Assembly: GCF_016734765.1 (NCBI RefSeq)
Contig: NZ_JAERQE010000013.1
Coordinates: 62,001-126,000, forward strand
Reading direction: 5' to 3'
DNA: 64,000 nucleotides
From: Microvirga soli
GTDB taxonomy: Bacteria > Pseudomonadota > Alphaproteobacteria > Rhizobiales > Beijerinckiaceae
Shown: positions 27,545-36,520 of the stretch, piece by piece
How positions within the stretch are numbered: the stretch's first letter is position 1
Layout: every line of letters begins with the position of its first letter
The notes under the pieces: generated by a model
Database searches by the model: none
What the model saw: the letters and a program-made list of their open reading frames with translations, nothing else
Told to the model about the DNA's origin: nothing
Made by a program: the position numbers and the translations under genes

Positions 27545-28657
27545 TTGGCAACCATGCCGCGACGCAGGAGCTGCGCCTTGTCCACTCCAGAAGCACGGAA
27601 GGGCACGCCCGATCCGACCCTCAATGAAAGCGAGTTCCGGAAGCGATTTCTCGAGCAGTTTCAGGACCCGGCCTACGAGCCGCTCGGGAGCGAGCTGCAG
27701 CGGATTGCCGACGCAGCTTGGGACGCCTACAGCCATCACCGTAAAAGTCCCAAAACCCGCAAGGCCGGACCGGGCTTTGCCGACCCCGATTACGATCTTG
27801 CGGTCGACTGGATCGCCGCGAAGGACGCCATCGACGTGGCGCAGCAGCGGCATGAGGACCCGAACGGGCCGGCGCGTTTTCTTCTGATTTCGGCCTCGTC
27901 CCGCAGCGAGCACACATGCCCGGGCGAAATGTCCAAGAGCTATCGTCTCGTGGAGATCGCCCATCAGGTTCTCGCGAGCGCGGAGAACGCCGAGGTCGAG
28001 GTGCTGGAACTCAGCCGCCTCACCTCGGAATACGGACGCCACATCCATCCCTGCAAGGCCTGCTTCTCCACGGCGGCGGCTTTGTGCCACTGGCCGTGCT
28101 CCTGCTATCCCAATTACTCGCTCGGGCAGACGCACGACTGGATGAACGACATCTACCCGAAATGGGTTGAGGCTCACGGGGTGATGGTCGTCACGCCGGT
28201 CAACTGGTATCAGGTGTCCTCGCCCTTGAAGCTGATGATGGACCGGCTCGTCTGCGCCGATGGCGGCAACCCGGACCCGACCTCGACCCAGGGCAAGAAG
28301 ACCGACATCGCGAAGGCTATGGAGCTCAAGGGCTGGGATTATCCCAAGCACCTCGAAGGCCGTCTGTTCTCCGTCATCGTCCATGGTGACGCGGAGGGCG
28401 CGGGCGATGTCCGGCGCAGCCTTTCCGACTGGCTGCGCGCCATGGACCTCATCCCGGCAGGCAGTGCCGCAGAGCTCGATCGCTATATCGGCTACTGGAA
28501 GCCCTACGCCACGAGCCACGAGGAGCTCGACCAAGACGTGGCCGTGCAGGATGAGGTGCGCAACGCCGCCTGGACGCTTCTCGAAGCCGTGAAGGCCAAG
28601 AGGGCGGGGCGCCTCGTGACGGCCGGAGAGAACCTGAAGGAGCCGCGGCAGAAGTGA
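27545..28657 (+). CDS. Flavodoxin-like / NADPH-dependent FMN reductase family protein with long N-terminal region
   Basis: The 370-residue frame opens at TTG 27545, and ATG 27554 is an alternative. The N-terminal 100 residues contain FRKRFLEQFQDPAYEP and a helical stretch of unknown role. The flavodoxin-like domain (about 115-330) has the FMN-phosphate loop LLISASSRSEHTCPGEMSKS and TPVNWYQVSSPLKLMMDRL, the typical NADPH-dependent FMN reductase core. Several cysteines (HPCKACFSTAAALCHWPCSCYP) form an unusual Cys-rich patch. It stands alone and ends in a terminator. A redox role is likely; the substrate is unknown. Confidence 0.85.
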   Translation: MATMPRRRSCALSTPEARKGTPDPTLNESEFRKRFLEQFQDPAYEPLGSELQRIADAAWDAYSHHRKSPKTRKAGPGFADPDYDLAVDWIAAKDAIDVAQQRHEDPNGPARFLLISASSRSEHTCPGEMSKSYRLVEIAHQVLASAENAEVEVLELSRLTSEYGRHIHPCKACFSTAAALCHWPCSCYPNYSLGQTHDWMNDIYPKWVEAHGVMVVTPVNWYQVSSPLKLMMDRLVCADGGNPDPTSTQGKKTDIAKAMELKGWDYPKHLEGRLFSVIVHGDAEGAGDVRRSLSDWLRAMDLIPAGSAAELDRYIGYWKPYATSHEELDQDVAVQDEVRNAAWTLLEAVKAKRAGRLVTAGENLKEPRQK

Positions 28658-28669
28658 CATTGCAAAGAA

Positions 28670-28699
28670 AAGGCCGGGCTCTTCATCCGGCCTTGTTTT
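28670..28699 (+). terminator. Terminator of the flavodoxin-like gene
   Basis: An 8-bp stem AAGGCCGG/CCGGCCTT with a 9-base loop is followed by GTTTTG, 13 bp after the stop. The left flank is A-rich (AAAGAAA), so it may also serve the convergent gene at 28719. Confidence 0.8.
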
Positions 28700-28718
28700 G
28701 AGACGCATGGCTTTGAGT

Positions 28719-29747
28719 TTATCTCGGCGCCGACTTGACCTCGGCGTCCCACTTCTTGAGCAGGCGCGTGCGCTCGGCCACTGAGCCGTATTTGGCCGTG
28801 TCGTAGTTGATCAGCTTCATATCGGAGAGCTTCGGCGCATCCGGCGAGACTGGCGCGCTCTTGTTCGACGCGATGGAGTAGATCTTCATGTCGGCGCCGA
28901 CGAGCTTCTGCGCTTCGGAAGAGAGCGCCCAGTCCACGAACTTCTGCGCCGTCTCCAGGTTGCGGCCGCCCTTCACGAGCGAGATGGAGCCGATCTCGTA
29001 ACCTGTGCCTTCACAGGGCGCGAGGGTTTTCACGGGTGCGCCGTCGGCAATCATCGTCACCATGTCGTGCATGAACGCGATGGCGATGCCGGTCTCGCCC
29101 AGCGCCACGGCCTTCACGGGAGCCGCGCCCGACTTGGTGTATTGATTGATGTTCTTGTGCAGGCCCTTCATGTAGTCAAAGGCCTTGTCCTCGCCCATGA
29201 GCTGCACGAGGGATGCGAGGAACACATAGGCCGTGCCCGAGGAGTTCGGATCGGAGACCTGCACCTCGTCGCGGTATTTCGGATCGAGCAGATCAGCCCA
29301 GCATTTCGGCTCCGGCAGGCCGCGGCTCTGGATGACCTTCGTGTTGTATCCGATGCCGAGAGCCCCGAGATAGGTGCCCGTCGCGCGGTACTTCGCCTGC
29401 TCGGCGAAGCGCTGCGCCCAGTCGTGAAGTTCGGAAATCTTCGGTGACTTGTACTCGACCGTCAGACCTTCCTCGGCAGCCTGGATGTGGGAATCGCCGG
29501 GCCCGCCCCACCACACGTCGGCGCGCGGGTTGGAGGCCTCGGCCCTGATCTGAGCGAGAGTCTCGCCGGTGCTCTTGCGTACCATCGTGGCCTTGGCGCC
29601 GGTTGCCTTTTCGAAAGCGGCAACGCCGATGCGGCACTGTTCCTCCAGGATCGAGCAGTAGATGGTGATAGGGGCCTGAGCCTGCGCGGCAAGCGGAGCG
29701 GCGCACAGGGCCGTGGTAAGAGCCATGCCCATCAATGAAAGTCGCAT
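28719..29747 (-). CDS. Periplasmic substrate-binding protein, Fe(III)/2-aminoethylphosphonate ABC type
   Basis: The 342-residue protein has a signal peptide (1-23, AQAQA) and a type 2 periplasmic binding fold: ITIYCSILEEQCRIG, ADVWWGGPGDSH, LGIGYNTKVI, CWADLLDPKYRDEVQVSDPNSSGTAY. These are hallmarks of the AfuA/FbpA/PhnS-like cluster. GGAGGAATT precedes the start. No permease or ATPase gene adjoins it, so it is an orphan that must share a transporter encoded elsewhere. The ligand (ferric iron, aminoethylphosphonate or a polyol) is not decided. Confidence 0.88.
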   Translation of the reverse strand: MRLSLMGMALTTALCAAPLAAQAQAPITIYCSILEEQCRIGVAAFEKATGAKATMVRKSTGETLAQIRAEASNPRADVWWGGPGDSHIQAAEEGLTVEYKSPKISELHDWAQRFAEQAKYRATGTYLGALGIGYNTKVIQSRGLPEPKCWADLLDPKYRDEVQVSDPNSSGTAYVFLASLVQLMGEDKAFDYMKGLHKNINQYTKSGAAPVKAVALGETGIAIAFMHDMVTMIADGAPVKTLAPCEGTGYEIGSISLVKGGRNLETAQKFVDWALSSEAQKLVGADMKIYSIASNKSAPVSPDAPKLSDMKLINYDTAKYGSVAERTRLLKKWDAEVKSAPR

Positions 29748-29915
29748 GCAATTCCTCCCGGAGCATCGGCCTTTCCCGGGCCGACTTTTTTGAAGACCAT
29801 GCGATGGGAAGGTTAGCCGGCTCCTTTGTCAAGGCCGTTGCAGCAGACCAGCGGCAGAACGGGAAAGGCCGAGCGCAGGGCCCGGCCTTCTGAAATGGTA
29901 TGAGGCGTGTGGCCC

Positions 29916-30701
29916 TTACCAGGAGGTCAGGACCGAGCCCTTGAACTTCTCCTCGATGAACGCCTTCACCTCGGGGGTGTGGTAGGACTCGACGAGAGCC
30001 TTCACCCAGGGCTTGTTCTTGTCTTCGCTGCGCACGGCGATGATGTTTACGTAAGGGCCCTTGGGGTTCTCGCGGGCGATGGGATCCTTCACCGGGTCGA
30101 GACCGCCGGAGGTCGCGTAGTTGGTGTTGATGACGGCAGCGTCCACGTCGGCGAGTACGCGCGGTCCCTGGGCTGCTTCGATCTCGACGAACTTGATCTT
30201 CTTCGGGTTGTCGGTCACGTCGAGGGGCGTCGGCTTGTAGCCTGTGCCTTCCTTGAGCTTGATGAGGCCCTTGTCCTGCAGGAGGATGAGGGCGCGGCCG
30301 CCATTGGTCGGATCGTTGGGGATCGAGATCGTCGCGCCGCTCGGGAGCGCGTCGAGGCTCTTGTGCTTCTTGGAGTAGATCCCGATCGGGAAGTTCACGG
30401 TAAGCGCCACGCTCTCGATCTTGTAGCCGCGGTCGGCCACCTGGTTGTCGAGATAGGGCTGGTTCTGGAACGAGTTCGCCTCGATGTCGCCGCCGGCGAG
30501 CGCCGTGTTCGGCACCACGTAATCGGAGAACTCGACGATCTTGAGATCGAGGCCCTTCTTGGCCGCAATGGGCTTCACGGCTTCGAGGATCTGCGCATGC
30601 GGGCCGGGCGTCGCAGCGATGCGGACGGTCTGCGTCTGCGCGAGAGCCGGCAGAGCGGAGAGAGACAGGATGGTCGCGAGGCCGAGTTTCTTCAGAGACA
30701 T
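29916..30701 (-). CDS. metQ: D-methionine ABC transporter substrate-binding protein
   Basis: The 261-residue NlpA/MetQ-family protein has RIAATPGPHAQILE, the NPTNGGRAL loop and AVINTNYATSGGLDP, all typical of methionine-binding MetQ. The N-terminal signal peptide ends SALPALAQT without a lipobox Cys, unlike E. coli MetQ, so it should be a soluble periplasmic protein. AAGGAG precedes the start. It lies 34 bp after metI on the same strand, last in metNIQ. Confidence 0.94.
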   Translation of the reverse strand: MSLKKLGLATILSLSALPALAQTQTVRIAATPGPHAQILEAVKPIAAKKGLDLKIVEFSDYVVPNTALAGGDIEANSFQNQPYLDNQVADRGYKIESVALTVNFPIGIYSKKHKSLDALPSGATISIPNDPTNGGRALILLQDKGLIKLKEGTGYKPTPLDVTDNPKKIKFVEIEAAQGPRVLADVDAAVINTNYATSGGLDPVKDPIARENPKGPYVNIIAVRSEDKNKPWVKALVESYHTPEVKAFIEEKFKGSVLTSW

Positions 30702-30735
30702 TCTTGGTACTCCTTATGCGAACTTTTTTAAATGA

Positions 30736-31401
30736 TCAGGCGTGGCGGATGCGCTTGTTGAGCCGGCGGGCGAGGCGGTCGCCGATGCTCTGCACCGCCT
30801 GGACGAGGACGATGAGCACGACCACGACCGCAAGCATCATCTCGGGCATGAAGCGCTGGTAGCCGTAGCGGATGCCGAGATCGCCCAGGCCTCCGCCGCC
30901 GACCGCACCCACCATGGCCGAGAAGCCGAGCAGCGACACGATGGCGAGCGTCAGGCCGAGCACGATGCCGGGCAGGGCCTCCGGGATAAGCACTTTCAGC
31001 ACGATCTGAAGCGGGGTCGCACCGAAAGCGCGTGCTGCTTCGATCAAGCCTTGATCCACCTCGCGGATCGCACCCTCGATAAGACGCGCGATGAACGGCG
31101 TTGCGGCAATGGTCAGCGGCACGATGGCCGCATTGGTGCCGATGGAGGTGCCGGCGATCAGGCGCGTGAAGGGAATGATCGCGACCACGAGGATGATGAA
31201 GGGTGTCGAACGCGTGGCGTTGACCACAACGCCGAGCACGCGATTGACCCAGGGAGCGGCGAACAGCTCGCCCTTTCCGGACGTGGCGAGAAAGACGCCG
31301 AGCGGCAGCCCGAAGAGGGTTGCGATCAGAGCCGAGACCGCAACCATGTAGAGGGTTTCGCCCGTGGAGGCGGCGATGAGGTTGATCATCTCAGGCGACA
31401 T
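30736..31401 (-). CDS. metI: D-methionine ABC transporter permease
   Basis: The 221-residue permease has about five helices and the MetI binding-protein-dependent signature [21 protein letters not shown] (residues about 130-150) that couples to the ATPase. The start at 31401 overlaps the 3' end of metN by 11 bp; the internal ATG at 31389 (MINLIAAS) is a possible alternative start. It forms the membrane channel for L/D-methionine with MetN. Confidence 0.95.
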   Translation of the reverse strand: MSPEMINLIAASTGETLYMVAVSALIATLFGLPLGVFLATSGKGELFAAPWVNRVLGVVVNATRSTPFIILVVAIIPFTRLIAGTSIGTNAAIVPLTIAATPFIARLIEGAIREVDQGLIEAARAFGATPLQIVLKVLIPEALPGIVLGLTLAIVSLLGFSAMVGAVGGGGLGDLGIRYGYQRFMPEMMLAVVVVLIVLVQAVQSIGDRLARRLNKRIRHA

Positions 31402-32536
31402 AGCCGAGGACCTCCGTGTCGAGACCGTGCTTTTTCAGAAAGTCGAGGGTGGTGGAAACCGATGTTTCCGGTACGCCCACGACCAGGGTGCCGAAGGGGC
31501 GTCCAGCAATCTCGTCGACCGAGCCGGACAGGATGTTGGCTTCGATGTTGAGATCGCGCGCAAGCCGCGCGAGAACCGGGTCGGTGGCATGAGGCCCACG
31601 GAAGCCGATGCGGATCACAGCCTGGCTTCGGCTTGTCGCGTCAGGACGAAGGCGGCTCGACACATAGGGCGGCAGAGCGCGACCGGATTCGTCGGCCAGG
31701 AACGAGCGGGTTACCTCGTGCTGCGGCCGGGTGAAGACCTCGAACACGTCGCCCTGCTCGACGATGTGGCCGCCCTCGATCACCGCGACCTCGCGGGCGA
31801 TGTTGCGGATCACCGCCATCTCGTGGGTGATGAGCAGGATGGTGAGGCCGAGTTCGTCATTGATGCGCGCAAGCAGATCAAGGATCGACCGGGTGGTCTC
31901 CGGGTCGAGAGCCGAGGTCGCTTCGTCGGAGAGCAGAACCTTGGGCTTGGTGGCGAGCGCGCGGGCGATGCCGACGCGCTGCTTCTGGCCGCCGGAGAGT
32001 TCGGACGGATAACGGTTGCGCTTGTCCGAGAGGCCGACGAGAGCGAGCAACTCCTCGACCCGCGTCCTGATTTCCGCCTTGTCGAAGCCCGCCACCTCAA
32101 GGGGGAGGGCGATGTTCTGGGCGGCCGTGCGCGATGAGAGCAGGTTGAAGTGCTGGAAGATCATGCCGATGGAGCGGCGGGCATGGCGCAGGGCCGCTTC
32201 GGGCAAGGCCGCGATGTCGGCGCCGTCCACGATCACCTTGCCGGAACTGGGCTTCTCCAGGCCGTTGACGAGGCGGATCAGGGTCGACTTGCCGGCGCCG
32301 GAGCGGCCGATCACGCCGAGGATGGAGCCTTGCGGCACCGCGAGGTCGGTCTCGCGCAAAGCCGTCACGGCCTGGCCGTCGCGGCCGGGGAAGGTCTTCG
32401 AGACCTTTTCCAGGCGCACGACGGGCTGGGCCGGAATCAGGCGGTGCGCCGGCGTGTCGCCGATATAGCCAAGGGGGGCGTTCATCAATTCGCCTTCGGA
32501 CACTTTCATCTTGGGTGGATCTGACACATGAGCCAT
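31391..32536 (-). CDS. metN: D-methionine ABC transporter ATP-binding protein
   Basis: The protein has 381 residues from the ATG at 32536. Other in-frame ATGs are at 32578, 32509 and 32485; the ABC domain itself begins about 30 residues later, so the true start is uncertain. It shows Walker [10 protein letters not shown], the signature LSGGQKQR, Walker B VLLSDEAT, and a C-terminal NIL domain (last 75 residues or so) that senses methionine and inhibits transport. It is first of metN-metI-metQ. I see no convincing SAM riboswitch in the 167-bp upstream gap. Confidence 0.95.
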   Translation of the reverse strand: MAHVSDPPKMKVSEGELMNAPLGYIGDTPAHRLIPAQPVVRLEKVSKTFPGRDGQAVTALRETDLAVPQGSILGVIGRSGAGKSTLIRLVNGLEKPSSGKVIVDGADIAALPEAALRHARRSIGMIFQHFNLLSSRTAAQNIALPLEVAGFDKAEIRTRVEELLALVGLSDKRNRYPSELSGGQKQRVGIARALATKPKVLLSDEATSALDPETTRSILDLLARINDELGLTILLITHEMAVIRNIAREVAVIEGGHIVEQGDVFEVFTRPQHEVTRSFLADESGRALPPYVSSRLRPDATSRSQAVIRIGFRGPHATDPVLARLARDLNIEANILSGSVDEIAGRPFGTLVVGVPETSVSTTLDFLKKHGLDTEVLGYVA

Positions 32537-32745
32537 TGCGTTCTCTATGTCAACTGTTTCGTTCTTTAAATAGGACAATCTGTTTTGAAGAACGTTTGGG
32601 TGATTTAAGCGCCTGTTGCTGTTGTCACAAGGCTGCTATCGCTTGCCCCAAGAGGAAGTTCCTCCTTTCTTTCGCCACAAGCGCCATTGATCCGGCTGCC
32701 TTGAGTTTCTAAGAGCCGGGGCAGGGACCCTGGCAGGAGATACGT

Positions 32746-34842
32746 ATGATCAAGGCGAGCCTCGTGCTGGCACTTATAGGACTGGGCGTTCTCGCGGGTT
32801 CCATGTCCGGAGCGGTCTCGGTTCCGTTCTACCTGCCCCTCTCCACCCTGGCCTTGGCCGGGGTGATGTTCGTCGGGCGCGACATCCCGAAGTTCCTGCG
32901 CATCTTCCTCGTGATGCTCTGCGCCACCCATCTCGTGCTGTTCGCTCTCATCCTCGGAGCTGCGCTGGGGGGCATCACGGGCGATTACACGGGCTACGTT
33001 CCGCCGCCATCTGCTGCACTCGGCGCGACGGCGTTCGGTGCCCTTATCTACGGGCTCGCCTATGTCCCTGTGGTGCGCACCATCTGCCGCATTGCAGACC
33101 GTTATCTTGAATCCCAGGCCGACAGCATCATCCGCATCCCGTTCATCGGCCTCGTGCGGGCACGGGAAGGTACCATCGGCACATGGATGATCGGCTTCCT
33201 GATCGCGATCAACCTTGCCCAGGTCGCCCTCAATGTCCGCCTCAGCTTCTTCTCGCGCGATATGTTCAATGCGCTCGAGGCCAAGGATGCGGCGGCCTTC
33301 TGGTATCAGCTCTTTGTCATCTTCACGCCGCTTGCCGCAGTCTTCGTGGCGATTGCGCTCACCGAAGTGCTTCTGCAGAACGTGCTCACCATTCGCTGGC
33401 GCGCCTATCTCAACACTTATTATGTCGGCGAGTGGCTGGGCGACGGCGCTCATTACCGTATGCAGCTTCTCGGTCGCGGTGCGGACAATCCGGACCAGCG
33501 TATCTCGGAAGACCTGCGCAAGTTCGTCGAGAGCACGTATTCGCTTTCCGTCGGTCTCATGAACCAGGCTGCCACCCTGGTGTCCTTCGTGGCGATTCTC
33601 TGGACCATCTCGGCGGGCTTCACCTTCCCCGGCACCAACGTGGAAGTGCCGGGCCTTTTGGTCTGGGTCTGCGCCGGCTACGCCATTCTCGGCACCTGGA
33701 TCACCCACTTGATCGGCCGCCCGCTCATCGGCCTCAACTTCGAGCAGGAGCGGGTGGAGGCGAACTATCGCTTCTCCCTGGCGCGTCTGCGCGAGTACAC
33801 CGAGCAGGTGGCGCTTCTGTCCGGCGAACCGGCCGAGCGGGAAGGCATTGCCCGGCGCTTTGGCCAGATCGTCGACAACTATATGCGGATCGTCGTCCGC
33901 CTCATCAAACTGAACACCTTCACGTCCGCTTATTTCCAGGCCAACGTGGTGGTGCCCTATATCCTCACGGCACCCTACTACTTCATCGGCAAGATCTCGC
34001 TCGGCCAGATGCAGCAGGTGGTCGGCGCCTTCTCGCGGGTGGAGTCGGCTCTCACCTATTTCATCACGATCTATACGACGCTCGCTGACTACAAGGCCGT
34101 GCTCGACCGCCTCACCACCTTTGAGGGCGCCATCGCGTCGGCGCAGCGGGTCGGCGGCGAGAGCAAGCTTGCGATCACGGAAGCGCCCGGTCGCGAACTG
34201 CGCCTGCAGAATCTGGACGTGCGTCTGCCCGACGGCAGCGCCCTGCTGCACACGGATGCGCTGACCTTCCGTCCGGGCGAACGCACGCTCATGACCGGCC
34301 CGTCGGGCTCGGGCAAGTCGACCCTGTTCCGCGCCATCGCCGGCATTTGGCCCTTCGGCGAGGGCGAGGTTCTGGTGCCGGAGGGGCAGACCATGATGCT
34401 CCTGCCGCAGCGGCCTTACATTCCCATCGGCACCCTTCGTGATGCCGTCACCTATCCGGGCAAGGTCGACGCCTACACCGACGCCGAGATGGCGGAGGCG
34501 TTGCGGACTGCCAAACTGCCCCAAATCGCGGAGCGCCTCGATGAGGAGCGGGCCTGGGCCCAGACCTTGTCGCTTGGCGAGCAGCAGCGCCTTGCGGTGG
34601 CCCGTGCGCTTCTCACCAAGCCCGACTGGCTGTTCCTGGACGAGGCGACGGCTGCCCTGGATGAACCCACCGAGGCGGAGATCTACCGGATCATTCGGGA
34701 AAAGCTGCCGCAGACGACCGTGGTCTCCATCGGCCATCGCTCGACTCTGGCGGCGTATCACGACCGGCGCATCGACATGAAGAAGACGGAGAGCGGCCTT
34801 TCCACTCCCGTTGACCTGCGTCAGGCCGAGCTTGCGGAGTAG
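32746..34842 (+). CDS. BclA/SbmA-BacA-like ABC transporter, membrane and ATPase domains fused
   Basis: The 698-residue protein has extra N-terminal helices (about 5-120), an SbmA/BacA or ABC_membrane_2-type transmembrane domain (about 140-430), including NLAQVALNVRLSFFSRDMFNALEAKD and FRWRAYL-like IRWRAYLNTYYVGEWL, and a C-terminal ATPase. The ATPase has Walker A GPSGSGKST, signature LSLGEQQR and Walker B LFLDEAT. This fused layout is that of Bradyrhizobium BclA, which imports antimicrobial peptides and supports bacteroid differentiation. Whether this one does so is inference. It is monocistronic with a terminator. Confidence 0.9.
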   Translation: MIKASLVLALIGLGVLAGSMSGAVSVPFYLPLSTLALAGVMFVGRDIPKFLRIFLVMLCATHLVLFALILGAALGGITGDYTGYVPPPSAALGATAFGALIYGLAYVPVVRTICRIADRYLESQADSIIRIPFIGLVRAREGTIGTWMIGFLIAINLAQVALNVRLSFFSRDMFNALEAKDAAAFWYQLFVIFTPLAAVFVAIALTEVLLQNVLTIRWRAYLNTYYVGEWLGDGAHYRMQLLGRGADNPDQRISEDLRKFVESTYSLSVGLMNQAATLVSFVAILWTISAGFTFPGTNVEVPGLLVWVCAGYAILGTWITHLIGRPLIGLNFEQERVEANYRFSLARLREYTEQVALLSGEPAEREGIARRFGQIVDNYMRIVVRLIKLNTFTSAYFQANVVVPYILTAPYYFIGKISLGQMQQVVGAFSRVESALTYFITIYTTLADYKAVLDRLTTFEGAIASAQRVGGESKLAITEAPGRELRLQNLDVRLPDGSALLHTDALTFRPGERTLMTGPSGSGKSTLFRAIAGIWPFGEGEVLVPEGQTMMLLPQRPYIPIGTLRDAVTYPGKVDAYTDAEMAEALRTAKLPQIAERLDEERAWAQTLSLGEQQRLAVARALLTKPDWLFLDEATAALDEPTEAEIYRIIREKLPQTTVVSIGHRSTLAAYHDRRIDMKKTESGLSTPVDLRQAELAE

Positions 34843-34846
34843 CCTC

Positions 34847-34888
34847 ATGCGTCATCCCGGACGGCGCAGCCGATCCGGGATGACGCAT
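34847..34888. repeat. GTCATCCCGGA palindrome, simple form
   Basis: A 15-bp perfect inverted repeat, ATGCGTCATCCCGGA / TCCGGGATGACGCAT, flanks CGGCGCAGCCGA. It is the simplest member of the repeat family seen in composite form at 40818, 46488 and 58683. It begins 4 bp after the transporter stop. Confidence 0.9.
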
Positions 34889-34903
34889 ATCCCACGCACG
34901 ACA

Positions 34904-34930
34904 AAAAGGCCGGCGTAAAGCCGGCCTTTT
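34904..34930. terminator. Bidirectional terminator between convergent genes
   Basis: AAAAGGCCGGC/GCCGGCCTTTT is an 11-bp perfect stem with loop GTAAA. It has A-run and T-run arms on opposite sides, so it works in both directions, for the transporter gene and the META-domain gene. Confidence 0.92.
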
Positions 34931-34950
34931 CCGTTCAAGTCAGGTAAGTC

Positions 34951-35433
34951 TTAGAGCGCGCGCTCCAAGACCAGCTGACCGCCGTTCTGGGTCTTGATGA
35001 TCAGGTTGCGGCCCTGGATGTCCCACTTGCCCGAGGAGCGGAGCGCCACGAGGAAGGACTGCTCGATGGCCATGGCGGACTTGTCGCAGCTCTTCTTCGT
35101 TAAGGCGAAGGGGCCGACGGCCAGAGCTTGCTCGCGCAGCGGGTAGGCCGCAGTCGCATAGGTGTTGCAGCCGGCAAAGCCGGTGGCGCGCATCTGGTCG
35201 TCGAGCCTGAAGCTCGGACGCTCGCCGGTGAAAGACTTGCCGTTCAGGCTGACAGCCACCCAGGATGAATTCAGCGGGAAGACCTTGCCTGTCTGGCCGG
35301 GCTGCGGAACCTTGGTGTCCACCTGGCGGGTCGGGCCAACCGGGCGGCCGAGGGTTGCGGCGGCTGACTGGGCATGAGCTCCCGAGGCGGTGGCCAGAGC
35401 CATCAGGCATGTCGCAAGTCGAAGCGCTTTCAT
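34951..35433 (-). CDS. Exported META-domain protein (HslJ-like)
   Basis: The 160-residue protein starts at the ATG at 35433 (an upstream frame to 35514 is rejected). It has a signal peptide (1-21, GAHAQ), a Pro/Gly linker, then a META/HslJ-like domain (about 55-158): LNSSWVAVSLNGKSF, FAGCNTYAT, KKSCDKSAMAIEQSFLVAL. Two cysteines (GC, SC) sit at the conserved disulfide positions. HslJ-type proteins are linked to novobiocin resistance or envelope stress, but function here is unknown. The gene stands alone. Confidence 0.83.
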   Translation of the reverse strand: MKALRLATCLMALATASGAHAQSAAATLGRPVGPTRQVDTKVPQPGQTGKVFPLNSSWVAVSLNGKSFTGERPSFRLDDQMRATGFAGCNTYATAAYPLREQALAVGPFALTKKSCDKSAMAIEQSFLVALRSSGKWDIQGRNLIIKTQNGGQLVLERAL

Positions 35434-35545
35434 CGGAACCTCTACATCGGAAAAACGCCCGGACCATAAGGGTCCTTGAGCGTTGAGGCAACGCCCAAGG
35501 CGCTCCAGCGGCAATGTTGTCCTATCCTCGCGTGAGGAATCGCAC

Positions 35546-36520
35546 CTAACCGATCCGCCCTAGCAGCCGCTCGGTGAGGGCATTGGTGGGGCGGAACAGA
35601 TAATCGAAGGCCCGGACGGAGATGTCCTGGGCCCCGAGGCTCTGCAGGGCCGACACGATGTCGAACACGGTCGCGGCGCGGCAATGGAGCACGATCTCGC
35701 GTCCCAGGGCGTTGCCATAGGGCAGGGTGGCGCCATGCTCCCTCGCCAGCGGCAGAAGGGCCGAGGCTTTCGCCGGGTCGAGGCAGGCCCGAACCTCACG
35801 GCTGGTGCGCGCCTCCTCTTCGGCGGCAATGCGCGTCAGCACGGCGGTCGCGGCAGCCTTGGCCCGGTCCGTCCAGGGCGCCCGGGTGGAGGCCACGAGA
35901 TTGGCCTCGGAGCGCAGCATCACGCCGTCGTCGAGGATCTTCAGGGCGTTGGCCGCAAGCGTCGCCCCGGTGGTGGTGATGTCGACGATCAGCTCCGCCG
36001 AGCCCGCGCCCGGCGCGCCTTCCGTAGCGCCCAGGCTCTCGACGATCCGGTAGTCGGACACGCCCTTCTCGGCGAAGAAGCGGCGGGTGAGGTTCACGTA
36101 TTTCGTCGCGACCCGCATCTTGGTGCCGTGGCGAGCGCGGATGTCGGCCGCCACCTCGTCGAGGTCGGCCATGCTGCGCACGTCGATCCAGGCCTGCGGC
36201 ACGGCCACGACCACGTTGGCATGGCCGAAGCCGAGCGGCGTCAGCAGCTCGACGACCGCATCCGCGTCTGGGATCTGCTCGCGGACCAGGTCCTCGCCGG
36301 TGATGCCGAGATGAGCCGTGCCGCTGGCCAGCTGGCTCACGATCTCGGAGGCCGAGAGAAAGGCGACCTCCACGTCCGGAACGCCCTTGAGCGTGCCGCG
36401 ATAATCGCGGGCCCCGCGCGACTGGGTGAAGACCAGGCCGGCGCGGGCGAAGAACGCGGCCGCGTTCTCCTGCAGGCGCCCCTTGGAGGGAACGGCCAGG
36501 ATGAGGGGAGTATCGGTCAT
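35546..36520 (-). CDS. hisG: ATP phosphoribosyltransferase catalytic subunit HisG (long)
   Basis: The 324-residue protein catalyses the first histidine step, joining ATP and PRPP. It has ILAVPSKGRL at the N-terminus, the E-D-LVRE-like GITGEDLVREQIPDADAV and the phosphate loop VDITTTGATLAANAL. The last 80 residues form a C-terminal extension (from REVRACLDP) with DISVRAFDYLFRPTNAL. HisZ-partnered HisG is usually the short form of about 210-230 residues, so the length is unusual. The start overlaps the hisZ stop by 1 bp. Confidence 0.95.
   Translation of the reverse strand: MTDTPLILAVPSKGRLQENAAAFFARAGLVFTQSRGARDYRGTLKGVPDVEVAFLSASEIVSQLASGTAHLGITGEDLVREQIPDADAVVELLTPLGFGHANVVVAVPQAWIDVRSMADLDEVAADIRARHGTKMRVATKYVNLTRRFFAEKGVSDYRIVESLGATEGAPGAGSAELIVDITTTGATLAANALKILDDGVMLRSEANLVASTRAPWTDRAKAAATAVLTRIAAEEEARTSREVRACLDPAKASALLPLAREHGATLPYGNALGREIVLHCRAATVFDIVSALQSLGAQDISVRAFDYLFRPTNALTERLLGRIG

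Noticed and set aside
32595-32650. SAM-II riboswitch candidate near metNIQ (GGTGATTTAAGC-like string)
   Set aside because: It is on the plus strand, opposite to metN, and the pseudoknot half and conserved AAAC stretch are not found; a resemblance by chance.
32605-34848. 747-codon minus-strand ORF opposite the BclA-like gene
   Set aside because: A shadow frame with Arg/His/Asp-rich nonsense composition and no motif, lying wholly over a conserved ABC transporter.
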